Shown: positions 9,695 through 18,574, numbered from the stretch's first letter. The stretch: DNA of 64,000 nucleotides from CAYUHJ01 sp964444365 (GCA_964444365.1 CAYUHJ010000007.1:25651-89650); one strand, 5' to 3'. A program made the numbers and translations. Notes: a model not told the origin generated them from the letters alone.

Positions 9695-10524
9695 GACTCA
9701 AACAGTCTCCGACGTATGGAAAATTTCGGATAGACAGCGCGTACTGGCTTGAGATCACCACAAAATTCAGCGAATGTACTCGTAACTTGTATGATGGTAC
9801 AGTCGTGTGTAGCTCCGTCGAAGCTAAACTTCACAATTGCACCATAATGTGCCCCCCTTATACCGATCGACAGCCAGCCCGATTCACCGTCCGGCTCTTC
9901 TGCGGTGCAAATGATGGGGATAAAGTCCTGTACAACCGGGTCATCCCACTCTGGCCAACTGTGTCCCTGCTCGATTTGAAGTATGCGCCAGGGCAAGTCA
10001 AGCTGTTGATACTGAAACGTTGTTGCGAATCGCTTGCCCGGTCCGCCATACGGAGTGCCGTCAGGCGAAATGATCGCAAAGATATAGATCAGCGGATCGT
10101 GATAGTCACTTCCCGTATTGAAAAGTACAGAGTCCGACCAGATCGCATTCGTATTCAATAGAAATGCCTGACAATCAATGGGCAACTTCAGATTAAAGCG
10201 ATGCTCAACAGCACGAACTGCATCATGTGTTGGTTGCGGGCGGTGCTGTTTGAATTTGATGTGATCGCAACACACCCCCACCGGCGGCCGACTCACCCGC
10301 GCCACCCACACCGCGTCCAGACCCGCACCGAGCGCCCGTACTTCGGACGCATCGCCCGGCCGGTTGCCATCCCGCCACGGCTTCGCCCATTCCAGTTCCG
10401 CCCGCAAGTACGCGCCGCGCGGGTCGCCGCGTTCGTCCAGCCAGTCGGCGTACACCAACCGCGGCAGGTCGTCGCCCGGCGAGTCCACGATCGTGCGGAT
10501 GAACGCATCGTCCTCGGGCGTCAT
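9691..10524 (-). CDS. TIGR02996-type N-terminus fused to SUKH (SMI1/KNR4)-like domain
   Basis: The start at ATG 10524 gives MTPEDDAFIRTIVDSPGDD followed by LVYADWLDERGD, the TIGR02996 leader peculiar to Gemmata-type planctomycetes. From about residue 80 (THDAVRAVEHRFNLKLP) to the end the sequence resembles SUKH/SMI1-KNR4 domains, with the late VTSTFAEFCGDL motif. SUKH proteins often serve as immunity proteins to toxins, but no toxin is adjacent. The part encoding the SUKH-like half (about 9700-10260) is visibly more AT-rich than the first 250 bases of the gene, suggesting a domain of different origin. ATG 10524 overlaps the previous stop by four bases. Confidence 0.7.
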   Translation of the reverse strand: MTPEDDAFIRTIVDSPGDDLPRLVYADWLDERGDPRGAYLRAELEWAKPWRDGNRPGDASEVRALGAGLDAVWVARVSRPPVGVCCDHIKFKQHRPQPTHDAVRAVEHRFNLKLPIDCQAFLLNTNAIWSDSVLFNTGSDYHDPLIYIFAIISPDGTPYGGPGKRFATTFQYQQLDLPWRILQIEQGHSWPEWDDPVVQDFIPIICTAEEPDGESGWLSIGIRGAHYGAIVKFSFDGATHDCTIIQVTSTFAEFCGDLKPVRAVYPKFSIRRRLFES

Positions 10525-10766
10525 GCGGCACCCGGCGTCGGGACGCCCGTCTGAAGTGGACCCAGCAACCGCACGCCGGTCACGTCGGGCAGGTCGATGA
10601 TCTCGAAGTCCTCGATCCGCGGGCACACCGTGATCCGCTCGCCCTTGACCGCGATGGTGATGTGATTGCGGCTCCCGACGAGAATCTCTCTCCCGTCCTT
10701 CAGCACCAACTGGAACGGCTGAAACGGCTCGGTCCAGTAGAGTGTTCGCACGTCTTCGGTCGTCAT
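10521..10766 (-). CDS. Small planctomycete protein of unknown function
   Basis: This 81-residue protein starts at ATG 10766 (MTTEDVRTLYWTEPFQPF), preceded by GGGAG at good spacing. It contains KDGREILVG and ends with IDLPDVTGVRLL followed by a Pro-rich tail. It shares a pattern with the next gene upstream (an aromatic/Pro-Phe core, a basic loop, then a V-D-L-x-x-V-T strand), so the two are probably diverged paralogues. It overlaps the TIGR02996/SUKH gene by four bases. No function can be assigned. Confidence 0.65.
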   Translation of the reverse strand: MTTEDVRTLYWTEPFQPFQLVLKDGREILVGSRNHITIAVKGERITVCPRIEDFEIIDLPDVTGVRLLGPLQTGVPTPGAA

Positions 10767-10777
10767 GTCCGCTCCCT

Positions 10778-11002
10778 TCAACCCAGGATCGAGGTGTGGG
10801 GAAATTCCAGGTCCGTCACCAGCAGCAAGTCGACGATGTGAGCCGACCCGCTCGGGCTTTCCACGATCGCCGACCGCCCTTCCGGTGGCATTTCGATGCA
10901 CTCCGGCGACGGAACCGCGATGGACCGGCTACCCGCCAGGTGAATGATAAACGGCCGAAACAGTCGGCGGGCGACCGTGTTTCGTAGGAAATCGGGCGTC
11001 AT
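10778..11002 (-). CDS. Small planctomycete protein, paralogue of the neighbouring small gene
   Basis: This 74-residue protein runs from ATG 11002 (MTPDFLRNTVARRLFRPF) and contains HLAGSRSIAVPSPECIEMPP and a C-terminal IVDLLLVTDLEF strand. The start overlaps the stop of the adjacent DUF4058 gene by four bases, supporting translational coupling. The type is common in Gemmata genomes as short stand-alone proteins and has no characterised member that I know of. Confidence 0.65.
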   Translation of the reverse strand: MTPDFLRNTVARRLFRPFIIHLAGSRSIAVPSPECIEMPPEGRSAIVESPSGSAHIVDLLLVTDLEFPHTSILG

Positions 11003-11796
11003 GCCAACACCCCCTTCGCCCGCAACACGCCGGCGGCCCACGCCGCTTGTTCCTCGGTCAGCGGCGGGTCGGGCGGGTCGTCGTACCGCACCATTTCCCC
11101 GTAGCGGGCCCCGTCGTAGCAGCGGTCGAACACGGGTTGCAGGTCGACCGAGACGGGTTCGATGTCCCAGTCCAGCGGAATGAGGATCGCCGGCAAGCGG
11201 TCCGCCAGGCGGATCGGGGCGAGGAAGCACTTCGCTTCTGCCATCGGCACCAGGATGCTGACGTGGTAGTCGGTGCCCGGCGGGATTTGGTCCTTCGGGA
11301 ACGCCGTCACGTGCGACCCCGCGCGAAGCAGGTCGATCTCGACGACGTTCACGCTCGACGCCCGGTACTCGTTCTGTTTTTGCAAGTAGGCAGTCCGCCC
11401 GCCGTCGCCGGGTTTCTTGTTCGATCGGCTGACCACCTCGACCGCGGTCACGAGTCGCTTCCCCTGCGTGGAGCGAATTTCCAGATACGGCTCCTCGTAG
11501 GGGTCAGATGTCGTCGAATTCGCGGCCAATAGTCCGGATCGCGTCAGCGTCGCGACCGCGACTCCACCCTCTTTCGGAACGTGCGACCCGTTTCGATCCC
11601 GGCCGAAGACGCTCACGTCCGGTTCCCGCCGGAGTTCGTCGTCGACCCAGACGCGGTTCTTGGTCGTGGCGACGTAGCCCTGCGGAAGGACGGCGTTAAT
11701 CGCCTCCTTCAACAAGTAAGTCAGCCCGTCGTGCAAGTCGGGAAACGTCTGCTCCCCCTCCAGCCACGGGTCCATACCGGGAAACGGCGACGGCAT
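10999..11796 (-). CDS. DUF4058 family protein, copy 1
   Basis: This 265-residue protein begins MPSPFPGMDPWLEGEQ, the invariant DUF4058 opening, followed by FPDLHDGL, EPDVSVFG, EIRSTQGKRLVTAVEVVS and SRSNKKPGDGGRTAYLQKQ. The E-x-n-K-R arrangement and the EVVS...K string resemble Uma2/PD-(D/E)xK-like nuclease cores, but the function is unproven. It is the most divergent of the three tandem copies and is separated from copy 2 by one base. The three copies appear to be one translationally linked block. Confidence 0.85.
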   Translation of the reverse strand: MPSPFPGMDPWLEGEQTFPDLHDGLTYLLKEAINAVLPQGYVATTKNRVWVDDELRREPDVSVFGRDRNGSHVPKEGGVAVATLTRSGLLAANSTTSDPYEEPYLEIRSTQGKRLVTAVEVVSRSNKKPGDGGRTAYLQKQNEYRASSVNVVEIDLLRAGSHVTAFPKDQIPPGTDYHVSILVPMAEAKCFLAPIRLADRLPAILIPLDWDIEPVSVDLQPVFDRCYDGARYGEMVRYDDPPDPPLTEEQAAWAAGVLRAKGVLA

Positions 11797-11797
11797 G

Positions 11798-12580
11798 TCA
11801 CACCTTCCCTTTCAGGACGCCGGCGGCCCACTCCGCCTGTTCCGCGGTCAGCGGCGGGTCGGGCGGGGAATCGTACCGGACGAGTTCCGGGTATCGGCCC
11901 GTGTCGTAGGCGCGGTCGAGCAGCGGTTGCAAGTCCACCGTGACGGGTGGCACACCCCGGTCGAGCGGAATGCCGATCGCGGGCAGGCGGTCGGCCATCT
12001 TGATCGGTGCGGCGTACCGCTTCACCGGCGGGCCGGCGACCCAAACGCTCGCGTGGTAGTCGAACGCACCCCCGACCTGTTCGAGCCGCGGCCGGGACGC
12101 CGCCGTCGTGTGGGCACCGGCCCGCAACAGGTCGATCTCCACGATGTTGACGCCGCCGAGCCGGTACTCCTGCTGCTTGTCGAGGTAAGCCGTCCGCCCC
12201 GGCGACCCGGCCGCCTTGTTCGCCGGGCTCAACACCTCGAACGCCGTCACGACCCGCTTCCCGCGGTCGGTGAGGATCTCCAGGTACGGCACCTCGACCG
12301 GGTCGGCCGACACCTCCTCCTCGCCGAGTTCGAGCAACCCGGGCAGGGTGGCCACGGCCGCGCCACCGGACGGGGGGCTGCCGCGACCGAGGACGCTCAC
12401 GTCCGGCTCGCGACGGGTGAACGGGTCGACCCAGACGAGTCTCCGCGTCGTCGCGACGTACCCCGGCGGCATCTTCGCGTTCAGGACTTCGCTCAGGTAA
12501 ATCACGAGGCGTTCGTGCAGGTCCGGGAACAGGTCCGCGGACTCCAGCCACGGGTCCATACCGGGAAACGGCGACGGCAT
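11798..12580 (-). CDS. DUF4058 family protein, copy 2
   Basis: This 260-residue protein has the DUF4058 opening MPSPFPGMDPWLESADLFPD, then EPDVSVLGRG, EILTDRGKRVVTAFEVLSP and NKAAGSPGRTAYLDKQQEYR. Its last 50 or so residues (VDLQPLLDRAYDTGRYPELV onwards) are nearly identical to those of copy 3, while the middle differs, which points to recent duplication or gene conversion at the gene ends. One base separates it from each neighbour. Confidence 0.85.
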   Translation of the reverse strand: MPSPFPGMDPWLESADLFPDLHERLVIYLSEVLNAKMPPGYVATTRRLVWVDPFTRREPDVSVLGRGSPPSGGAAVATLPGLLELGEEEVSADPVEVPYLEILTDRGKRVVTAFEVLSPANKAAGSPGRTAYLDKQQEYRLGGVNIVEIDLLRAGAHTTAASRPRLEQVGGAFDYHASVWVAGPPVKRYAAPIKMADRLPAIGIPLDRGVPPVTVDLQPLLDRAYDTGRYPELVRYDSPPDPPLTAEQAEWAAGVLKGKV

Positions 12581-12581
12581 G

Positions 12582-13355
12582 TCACACCTTCCCTTTTAGG
12601 ATGCCGGCGGCCCACGCCGCTTGTTCCGCGGTTAGTGGCGGGTCGGGTGGGGAATCGTACCGCACGAGTTCCGGGTATCGGCCGGTGTCGTACGCCCGGT
12701 CGAGCAGTGGCTGCAAGTCCACCGTCACCGGAGTCACACCGCGGTCGAGCGGAATGCCGATCGAGGGGAGGCGGTCCGGAAGCCTGAAGGCGGCCGCGAA
12801 AAACTGCGACGCAGAGCCAGCGACCACGACACTGATGTGGTAGTCGAATGCCGGCTCCAGCTTGCGAACCCGCGACCGTGGCACCGCACTGGTATACGCG
12901 CCGGCGCGAAGGCAGTCGACTTCGACGAGGTTCGCGTCGGCCCGCAAAACCTCGCGCTGTTTCTTGAGGTAGGCCCGCCGCCCGCGACCTGAGCGAACCT
13001 TGTTCGACGGACTCAGCAGTTCGATGACCGTGACGAGTCGCTTCCCGCGATCCGCTCGAATTTCGAGGTAAGGCACTTTCCGTTGTTGACGCTCGGTGCC
13101 CACGGCAACCAGTCCCCTCAACTCCCGGAGGTCATGGGCGGCACCGGGCGGCGTAACCGGTCCGAACGCGGCGACATCGGGGACACGCGCGTCGTGCGAC
13201 TCCGTCCAGACCAAGTAGTTCCCCAAAGCGACGTACCCTGCCGGCATCCGAGCGTTCAGCGACTCGCGAAGCAACGCGATGATCGTGGCGTGCAGGTCCG
13301 GAAACAGATCCGGCGCTTCCAGCCACGGGTCCATACCGGGAAACGGCGACGGCAT
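12582..13355 (-). CDS. DUF4058 family protein, copy 3
   Basis: This 257-residue protein starts MPSPFPGMDPWLEAPDLFPD and is the first DUF4058 copy downstream of gcvPA (25-base gap). Conserved blocks are VPDVAAFGPV, YLEIRADRGKRLVTVIELLS and SNKVRSGRGRRAYLKKQREV. The C-terminal 50 residues match copy 2 almost exactly. The role of the family is unknown. Confidence 0.85.
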   Translation of the reverse strand: MPSPFPGMDPWLEAPDLFPDLHATIIALLRESLNARMPAGYVALGNYLVWTESHDARVPDVAAFGPVTPPGAAHDLRELRGLVAVGTERQQRKVPYLEIRADRGKRLVTVIELLSPSNKVRSGRGRRAYLKKQREVLRADANLVEVDCLRAGAYTSAVPRSRVRKLEPAFDYHISVVVAGSASQFFAAAFRLPDRLPSIGIPLDRGVTPVTVDLQPLLDRAYDTGRYPELVRYDSPPDPPLTAEQAAWAAGILKGKV

Positions 13356-13380
13356 GTGATGCCCTCCGAGGGTTCCCCCA

Positions 13381-14757
13381 TTAGAGCACAGCCCGCACCG
13401 CCGACGCGAGGCCGTCGATCTCGCGTTTGGTGCGCTTCTCCGTGACGGCGACCGTCAGGCTGTCGGCGTACTGCGGGTACCACCGGCCGAGCGGCAACCC
13501 GGCGTGGTAGCCGGCCGTGCGGAGTTGGGCGAGGGTCGCGTCCACGTTGCCGGGGAACTTGACCGCGAACTCCTTGAAGAACGGCCGGTCCGGGAACCGC
13601 AGCGAGACGCCGGGGATTTTTGCCAGTTCGGACGCGGCGTAATGGGCCTTCTTCAGGCACAGCTCGGCGGTATCCTTCAAGCCTTGCGGCCCGAGCGCGG
13701 TCAGGTACACGGCCGCTCGCAGGGCGAAAAGCCCCTGGTTCGTGCAGATGTTGCTCGTCGCGCGGTTGCGGGCGATGTGCTGCTCGCGGGCTTGCAGCGT
13801 CAGCACCCAGCACCGCTTTCCGTTGCGGTCGACCGTCTCGCCGACGAGTCGGCCGGGGATCTTTCGCACGAACTCGGAGCGGCACGCGAGAATCCCGAGG
13901 TACGGCCCGCCGAAGAGCAGCGGCGTGCCGAGGCCCTGCCCTTCCGCGACGGCGATGTCCGCGCCGTAGTCGGCGGGCCGCTTGAGCAAGCCGACGGAGA
14001 TCGGGTCGAACGCCGCAATGAACAGCGCCCCCACCTTCCGGGCCGCGTCGCCGACGGCTTGCATCTCTTCGAGGTGGCCGAAGAAGTTCGGCGACTGTGC
14101 GATCACCGCGACGGTCGAATCCGTGACGGCCGCCTTCACGTCGTCGGGGTTCAGGAACCCGTCCGGCGTCGGCAGGGTGCGAACCGTGCAGTTCAGGTTC
14201 GCCATGTACGTCGTCAGCGTCTCGCGGTATTCGGGGTGGACGCTCTCGGCGACGAGCACTTCCCCCGTGCGGCCGGTGAACCCGAGGGCCATGAGCACCG
14301 CTTCCGCGACCGCCGAGCCGCCCTCGTAGAGCGAGGCGTTCGCCACGTCGAGCCCGGACAGCTGGCACATCAGCGTCTGGTACTCGAAGACGGCCTGCAA
14401 CGTCCCCTGGGACGCTTCCGCCTGGTACGGCGTGTACGCGGTGTAGTACTCGGACCGGCCCGCGACGGCGTCGACGACGCTGGGGACGAAGTGGTCGTAG
14501 GCCCCGCCGCCGAGGAAGCAGACGGCGTCCGACGCGGACGTGTTCTTCTTGGCGAGCAACGCGATGTGCTCGGACAGTTCGATCTCGGTGAGCGCCGGCG
14601 GGATGTTCAACGGCCGCTCGAGGCGGACGTCCGCGGGAAGAGGGGCGAACAGGTCTTCGACCGACGACACCCCGATCCGGGCCAGCATCGCGGCCACGTC
14701 GGCCGGGGTGTTCAAGACGTACTCGGACACGAAGCAACCTCCGGGGAATGCGGGCAA
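13381..14757 (-). CDS. gcvPA: Glycine dehydrogenase (decarboxylating) subunit 1
   Basis: This 458-residue protein is the alpha subunit of the two-subunit glycine decarboxylase; it pairs with GcvPB and contributes to the PLP active site without the PLP lysine. Family blocks include FLGGGAYDHFVPSVVDAV, YTPYQAEASQGTLQ, VFEYQTLMCQLSGLDVANAS and GPYLGILACR. The length matches typical GcvPA (about 440-460). It lies one base after the Uma2 gene stop. The split from gcvPB by seven other genes is unusual because the two subunits are usually adjacent. Confidence 0.95.
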   Translation of the reverse strand: MPAFPGGCFVSEYVLNTPADVAAMLARIGVSSVEDLFAPLPADVRLERPLNIPPALTEIELSEHIALLAKKNTSASDAVCFLGGGAYDHFVPSVVDAVAGRSEYYTAYTPYQAEASQGTLQAVFEYQTLMCQLSGLDVANASLYEGGSAVAEAVLMALGFTGRTGEVLVAESVHPEYRETLTTYMANLNCTVRTLPTPDGFLNPDDVKAAVTDSTVAVIAQSPNFFGHLEEMQAVGDAARKVGALFIAAFDPISVGLLKRPADYGADIAVAEGQGLGTPLLFGGPYLGILACRSEFVRKIPGRLVGETVDRNGKRCWVLTLQAREQHIARNRATSNICTNQGLFALRAAVYLTALGPQGLKDTAELCLKKAHYAASELAKIPGVSLRFPDRPFFKEFAVKFPGNVDATLAQLRTAGYHAGLPLGRWYPQYADSLTVAVTEKRTKREIDGLASAVRAVL

Positions 14758-14758
14758 G

Positions 14759-15499
14759 TCAACTGGCCGGCAGCGAGCGGACGAACTCGCGGAATTGACG
14801 AACGATTTCCGGGTACTTCACCGACGGGGCCAGCTTCAAAAACCGTGCAAGTTCGGCAACCGGCAGCGTCGGAATGGCGACGCTTGCTGCGACCGGTACG
14901 TAGTTTCCGGCAGGGTCCAGGCGAAGAATCGTCAGTTCCTCCCCGTCGAATCGCCAGACCTCCGGAACTCGAAATGCCGCGTAGATTGGCAGCTTCGGGA
15001 CGGCCGATCGCGTGTTCTCGACTTCAACGGCAAGGTCGGGCGGTGGGTCTTTCGAGAAGTCTAAGTCGCGGTATCCGTCCGCCAGTCCGACATTCTGGAT
15101 GTAGTAGCAATCGTCAGGCTCGAATCCCTTGTCGAGATCTTCGCGTCGGATCGACATGCCGCCGCTCGGGGCGAAATCGACCCCCGTGTCGATCAGAAAC
15201 GTCTCGATCATGGCACTGAGTGTTTTCTTCCACCGTTCGTGAAGGTTCCCGACGGACACGATTTCCACCTCCCCGTCCGAGTAGGTGATTCGGACCGCCT
15301 TCCGCCCTGCTGCGACCCGAACATCAAGGAGTCGCTGGTAATCGGCCCAGCTCGCACCGGAAAAGGCGAACTGCCAGCGATCCCACGACGAGGAAATGAG
15401 ATAACACGCCGCATCGACGGCGGTCATTGTCGCGGTGGGACTTGCCGGCACGGGGGTCGGAATCGACTCAACAGGCTCAGGAGCGATTGCGGGACTCAT
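14759..15499 (-). CDS. Uma2 family (DUF820) putative nuclease
   Basis: This 246-residue protein has a Pro-rich N-terminus followed by a Uma2/DUF820 domain of the PD-(D/E)xK superfamily. Visible blocks are RITYSDGEVEIVS, FEPDDCYYIQN, PPPDLAVEVENT (the D...E-x-E core) and VPEVWRFDGEELTIL. The family is highly expanded in planctomycetes and cyanobacteria and usually has no known target. It is embedded between gcvH and gcvPA with 21 and 1 base gaps, so it is co-transcribed with glycine cleavage genes, although no functional link is evident. Confidence 0.85.
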   Translation of the reverse strand: MSPAIAPEPVESIPTPVPASPTATMTAVDAACYLISSSWDRWQFAFSGASWADYQRLLDVRVAAGRKAVRITYSDGEVEIVSVGNLHERWKKTLSAMIETFLIDTGVDFAPSGGMSIRREDLDKGFEPDDCYYIQNVGLADGYRDLDFSKDPPPDLAVEVENTRSAVPKLPIYAAFRVPEVWRFDGEELTILRLDPAGNYVPVAASVAIPTLPVAELARFLKLAPSVKYPEIVRQFREFVRSLPAS

Positions 15500-15520
15500 C
15501 CTTCATTCCTCCCCTCGAAC

Positions 15521-15904
15521 TCAGTGCTCGTCCGCGATCTGTGCATCATACGCGGCCTTCGCCATCAGGTGGTCGGTCGTCGCGCCGGGCGCGAGCCTCA
15601 CCTTGACGAACCACCCCTTCTCGTAGGGGTCTTCGTTGATGAGCCCCGTGTCCTTGACCGCGGACTCGTTCACCGCCACAACCTCCCCGGCGACCGGCGA
15701 GTAAATCGCCGACGTGCTCTTGACGGACTCGATCACGCCGATCTCGTCCCCCGGCTTCACGGCCTTCCCGACCTTCGGCAGTTCGAGGTACGTCACGTCC
15801 GTCAACTGGTCCACGGCGAACCGCGTGATGCCCACGGTGGCGACGCCGTCCGCGACGGCGGCCCACTCGTGCGACTTGGCGTAGCGAAGCGTTTCGAGAT
15901 CCAT
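15521..15904 (-). CDS. gcvH: Glycine cleavage system H protein
   Basis: This 127-residue lipoyl carrier protein carries the aminomethyl group between GcvP, GcvT and dihydrolipoamide dehydrogenase. The lipoylation lysine is K62 in IGVIESVKSTSAIYSPVAGE. The start ATG 15904 (MDLETLRYAKSHEW) gives the normal length. It lies 25 bases after the gcvT stop. Confidence 0.95.
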   Translation of the reverse strand: MDLETLRYAKSHEWAAVADGVATVGITRFAVDQLTDVTYLELPKVGKAVKPGDEIGVIESVKSTSAIYSPVAGEVVAVNESAVKDTGLINEDPYEKGWFVKVRLAPGATTDHLMAKAAYDAQIADEH

Positions 15905-15929
15905 GGCATTCTCCTGGCGAGTGGAACAG

Positions 15930-17051
15930 TCACTTCTTCCGCTTGTAGAAGGGCAACGGCACGACGGTCGCGGGCACGACGGTCCCCCGCAAGTCGATGC
16001 CGAGCTTCGTGCCGACGGCCGAATTTGCGGCCGGCACATAGCCCATCGCGATCGACTTCTCCACCCACGGGGCGTAGCTGCCGCTCGTCACGGTGCCGAT
16101 GGGCGAGCCGTCGAGCACGATCGGCGAGCCCTCGCGGGCGGCGCGTTTGCCTTCGAGTTCCAACCCGACGCGGACCGTGCCCGGTGTCGCCGCCTGAATC
16201 GCGGCCTTGCCGATGAAGTACTTCTCGAACTTCACCGCCCAGCCGAGGCCCGCCTGAATCGGGTTGATCGTCTCCGAAAGTTCGTGCCCGTAGAGCGGCA
16301 TCGCGGCTTCGAGCCGTAACGTGTCGCGTGCCCCGAGCCCGCACGGCACCGCCCCGCGGCCGATGAGCTCTTCCCACAGCGACTGGCCGAGCTCGTTCGG
16401 CACGATCGCCTCGACGCCGTCCTCGCCGGTGTAGCCGGTTCGGCTCACGATGCTGGGGTTGCGGCAGTACAACGCAGGCGATGCGAAGTAGTACTTCAGC
16501 GTGGACACGTCCACGTCGAACAGCCCCTCGCAGAGCTTGACTGCGTTCGGCCCCTGCACGGCGATCATCGTCGTCTCGGTCGTCATGTCCGAGATGTCGA
16601 CCTTCTTGCCGACCCGCTGCTGCTCGAACCACGCGAGAATCTTCGGCCGGTTGGAGGCATTCACCACGACGGAGAAGCCGTAGGGCCAGCGGTAGACGAG
16701 GATGTCGTCGAGGATGCCCCCCGCTTCGTTGCAGACGAGCCCGTACCGGACCTGATCGCTTTTCATCCCCGCGACGCTGTTCGTGAACAGGCTTTCGAGG
16801 AACGGGAGGGCGTCCGCCCCGCCCACCGAAATGCGGGCCATGTGCGAGATGTCGAACAGCCCGGCCGCGGTGCGAACCGCCTTGTGCTCCGCCAGAACCC
16901 CGGCGTACTGCACCGGCATGTCCCAGCCGCCGAACGGGACCATGCGGGCGCCGTGGGAAACGTGCCAGTCGTACAACGGCGTGCGGAGGTTCGCCACGGG
17001 AGCCACCGGGAAAAAAGGCGGGGCGGCCCCACGCAGGAGGAGCCGCCCCAT
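15930..17051 (-). CDS. gcvT: Glycine cleavage system T protein (aminomethyltransferase)
   Basis: GcvT transfers the methylene from aminomethyl-lipoyl-GcvH to tetrahydrofolate. The canonical opening LRTPLYDWHVSHGARMVPFG is followed by DISHMARISVGG, SRTGYTGEDGVE (folate/active-site region) and the C-terminal GTVTSGSYAPWVEKSIAMGY. I placed the start at ATG 17051, which leaves about 20 extra residues before the conserved opening; a GTG about 17 codons further in (VANLRTPLYDWH) is an equally plausible start. It is the first gene of the gcv operon and is divergent from cinA over a 196-base spacer. Confidence 0.93.
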   Translation of the reverse strand: MGRLLLRGAAPPFFPVAPVANLRTPLYDWHVSHGARMVPFGGWDMPVQYAGVLAEHKAVRTAAGLFDISHMARISVGGADALPFLESLFTNSVAGMKSDQVRYGLVCNEAGGILDDILVYRWPYGFSVVVNASNRPKILAWFEQQRVGKKVDISDMTTETTMIAVQGPNAVKLCEGLFDVDVSTLKYYFASPALYCRNPSIVSRTGYTGEDGVEAIVPNELGQSLWEELIGRGAVPCGLGARDTLRLEAAMPLYGHELSETINPIQAGLGWAVKFEKYFIGKAAIQAATPGTVRVGLELEGKRAAREGSPIVLDGSPIGTVTSGSYAPWVEKSIAMGYVPAANSAVGTKLGIDLRGTVVPATVVPLPFYKRKK

Positions 17052-17247
17052 GACAGGACGATAGTAGTTTTCCGGACCATTGTCCATCCGAGGTGGGGGA
17101 CCTGGCAGCTGGGTCAAGCCGGCTTGGCGGCGCAGACCCACCGGCGCGGCAACGAGCGACGGCCATTCGGGTAGGACTGCGCCGAAGCGGGTGGACCCAC
17201 CCTACAAATAGATTGTGTGCCACCAGTCCACGCCGTGCGGGGCCGCG

Positions 17248-18489
17248 ATGAAAGCCGAGATTCTTTCCATCGGAACCGAGATCACCAGCGGGCAGAACCT
17301 CGACACCAACGGGCAGTGGCTGAGTCGGCGGCTCGCGGAGATCGGGATTCCCGTCGGGTTCCACACGACCGTTGCGGACGACCTCGCGGACAACATCGCG
17401 TGCTTCCGCATCGCTGGGGAGCGGGCGAATCTCGTCATTTCGACGGGCGGGCTCGGGCCGACGCTCGACGACTTGACGCGGGAAGTACTGGCCACGGTGG
17501 CGGGGGTCGGGCTCGTCGAACACGCGGAATCGCTGGAGTTCATCCGCGAACTGTTCCGCCGGCGAAACCGCGAGATGCCCGACCGCAACCGCGTGCAGGC
17601 GATGTTCCCCGCCGGGGCGGAGGTCGTCCCGAACCCGGTCGGCACCGCGCCCGGCATCTGGATGACGATCGGGAAGACGATCTTCGTCGCGCTCCCCGGC
17701 GTGCCGTCCGAAATGTTCCGCATGTTTGAGGAGACCGTCCGCCCGCGGCTCGTCGCCCTCGGCGTCGGCGGCGGGGTGTTCGTCGAACGGAAGATCAACA
17801 CCTTCGGGGCCGGCGAGTCCGCGGTGGAGGCCCAACTCGGCGACGTGACCCGGCGCGGGGCGGTTCCCGAAGTCGGCATCACGGCCGGCGACGCCGTTAT
17901 TTCCCTGCGAATCCTGGCGAAAGCGCCCTCGCTCGCCGAGGCCCAGGCGATGATCGCCCCCGTCGAACGCACGATCCGCGACCGGCTCGGCGACCTCGTG
18001 TACGGGGCCGACGCGGAGGAACTTCAGGATGTCGTCGTGCGGATGCTGAGGGAGCAGGGGAAGTCGATCGCCACCGCGGAGAGCATCACGGCGGGGCTGG
18101 TCGCCCACCGAATCGCCCTCGTTCCCGGTGCGTCCGCCGTACTTTTGGGCGGCGTCGTGACCTACACGGACGACGTGAAACACCGGGAACTCGGCGTGCC
18201 GCGGGAAGTGCTGGACCGGCACACCGCCGTCAGCAAGGAAGTCGCGAAGGCGATGGCCGAGGGCGTTCGCCGACGGTTCGGCAGCGACATCGGCGTGTCC
18301 ACCACGGGCTACGCGGGACCGGGTCCGGGGGCGGACGGCACCCCCGCCGGCACCGTCTTCACCGCGGTCGCCGCGGCGGACGGGACGACGGTTCTCCCGT
18401 TCAGCTGGCTCGGCACGCGGTCCGAGGTCCAGAGCCGCACCGCGAAGATGGCTCTCAACCTCGTCCGGCTGAAACTGATGGGCCGATGA
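17248..18489 (+). CDS. cinA: CinA-like protein (nicotinamide-nucleotide amidase)
   Basis: This 413-residue protein starts at ATG 17248 (MKAEILSIGTEITSGQ). The N-terminal half is a MoaB/MogA-type domain (COG1058) with STGGLGPTLDDLTRE and LPGVPSEM. The C-terminal half is the PncC-type amidase (TAESITAGLVA, GASAVLLGGVVTYTDDVK, STTGYAGPGPGADGTPAG), which deamidates nicotinamide mononucleotide in NAD salvage. The usual Cys/Gly in TAES-C-TGG is Ile-Thr-Ala here, a minor departure. The length is typical of CinA. It is divergent from gcvT and is followed by an FHA-cyclase gene 85 bases on. Confidence 0.92.
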   Translation: MKAEILSIGTEITSGQNLDTNGQWLSRRLAEIGIPVGFHTTVADDLADNIACFRIAGERANLVISTGGLGPTLDDLTREVLATVAGVGLVEHAESLEFIRELFRRRNREMPDRNRVQAMFPAGAEVVPNPVGTAPGIWMTIGKTIFVALPGVPSEMFRMFEETVRPRLVALGVGGGVFVERKINTFGAGESAVEAQLGDVTRRGAVPEVGITAGDAVISLRILAKAPSLAEAQAMIAPVERTIRDRLGDLVYGADAEELQDVVVRMLREQGKSIATAESITAGLVAHRIALVPGASAVLLGGVVTYTDDVKHRELGVPREVLDRHTAVSKEVAKAMAEGVRRRFGSDIGVSTTGYAGPGPGADGTPAGTVFTAVAAADGTTVLPFSWLGTRSEVQSRTAKMALNLVRLKLMGR

Positions 18490-18574
18490 GAAAGCCCCGG
18501 AGGGCCGCCGCGGGCTGTTGTCCGCCGCCGCGGCCGGTAGAATACCGGTTCCACCGCCCCCGTCGGTTTCCCCC

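Noticed and set aside
17052..17247. Possible glycine riboswitch ahead of gcvT
   Set aside because: The spacer lacks the conserved tandem aptamer segments I would expect; only generic GC-rich pairing is visible.
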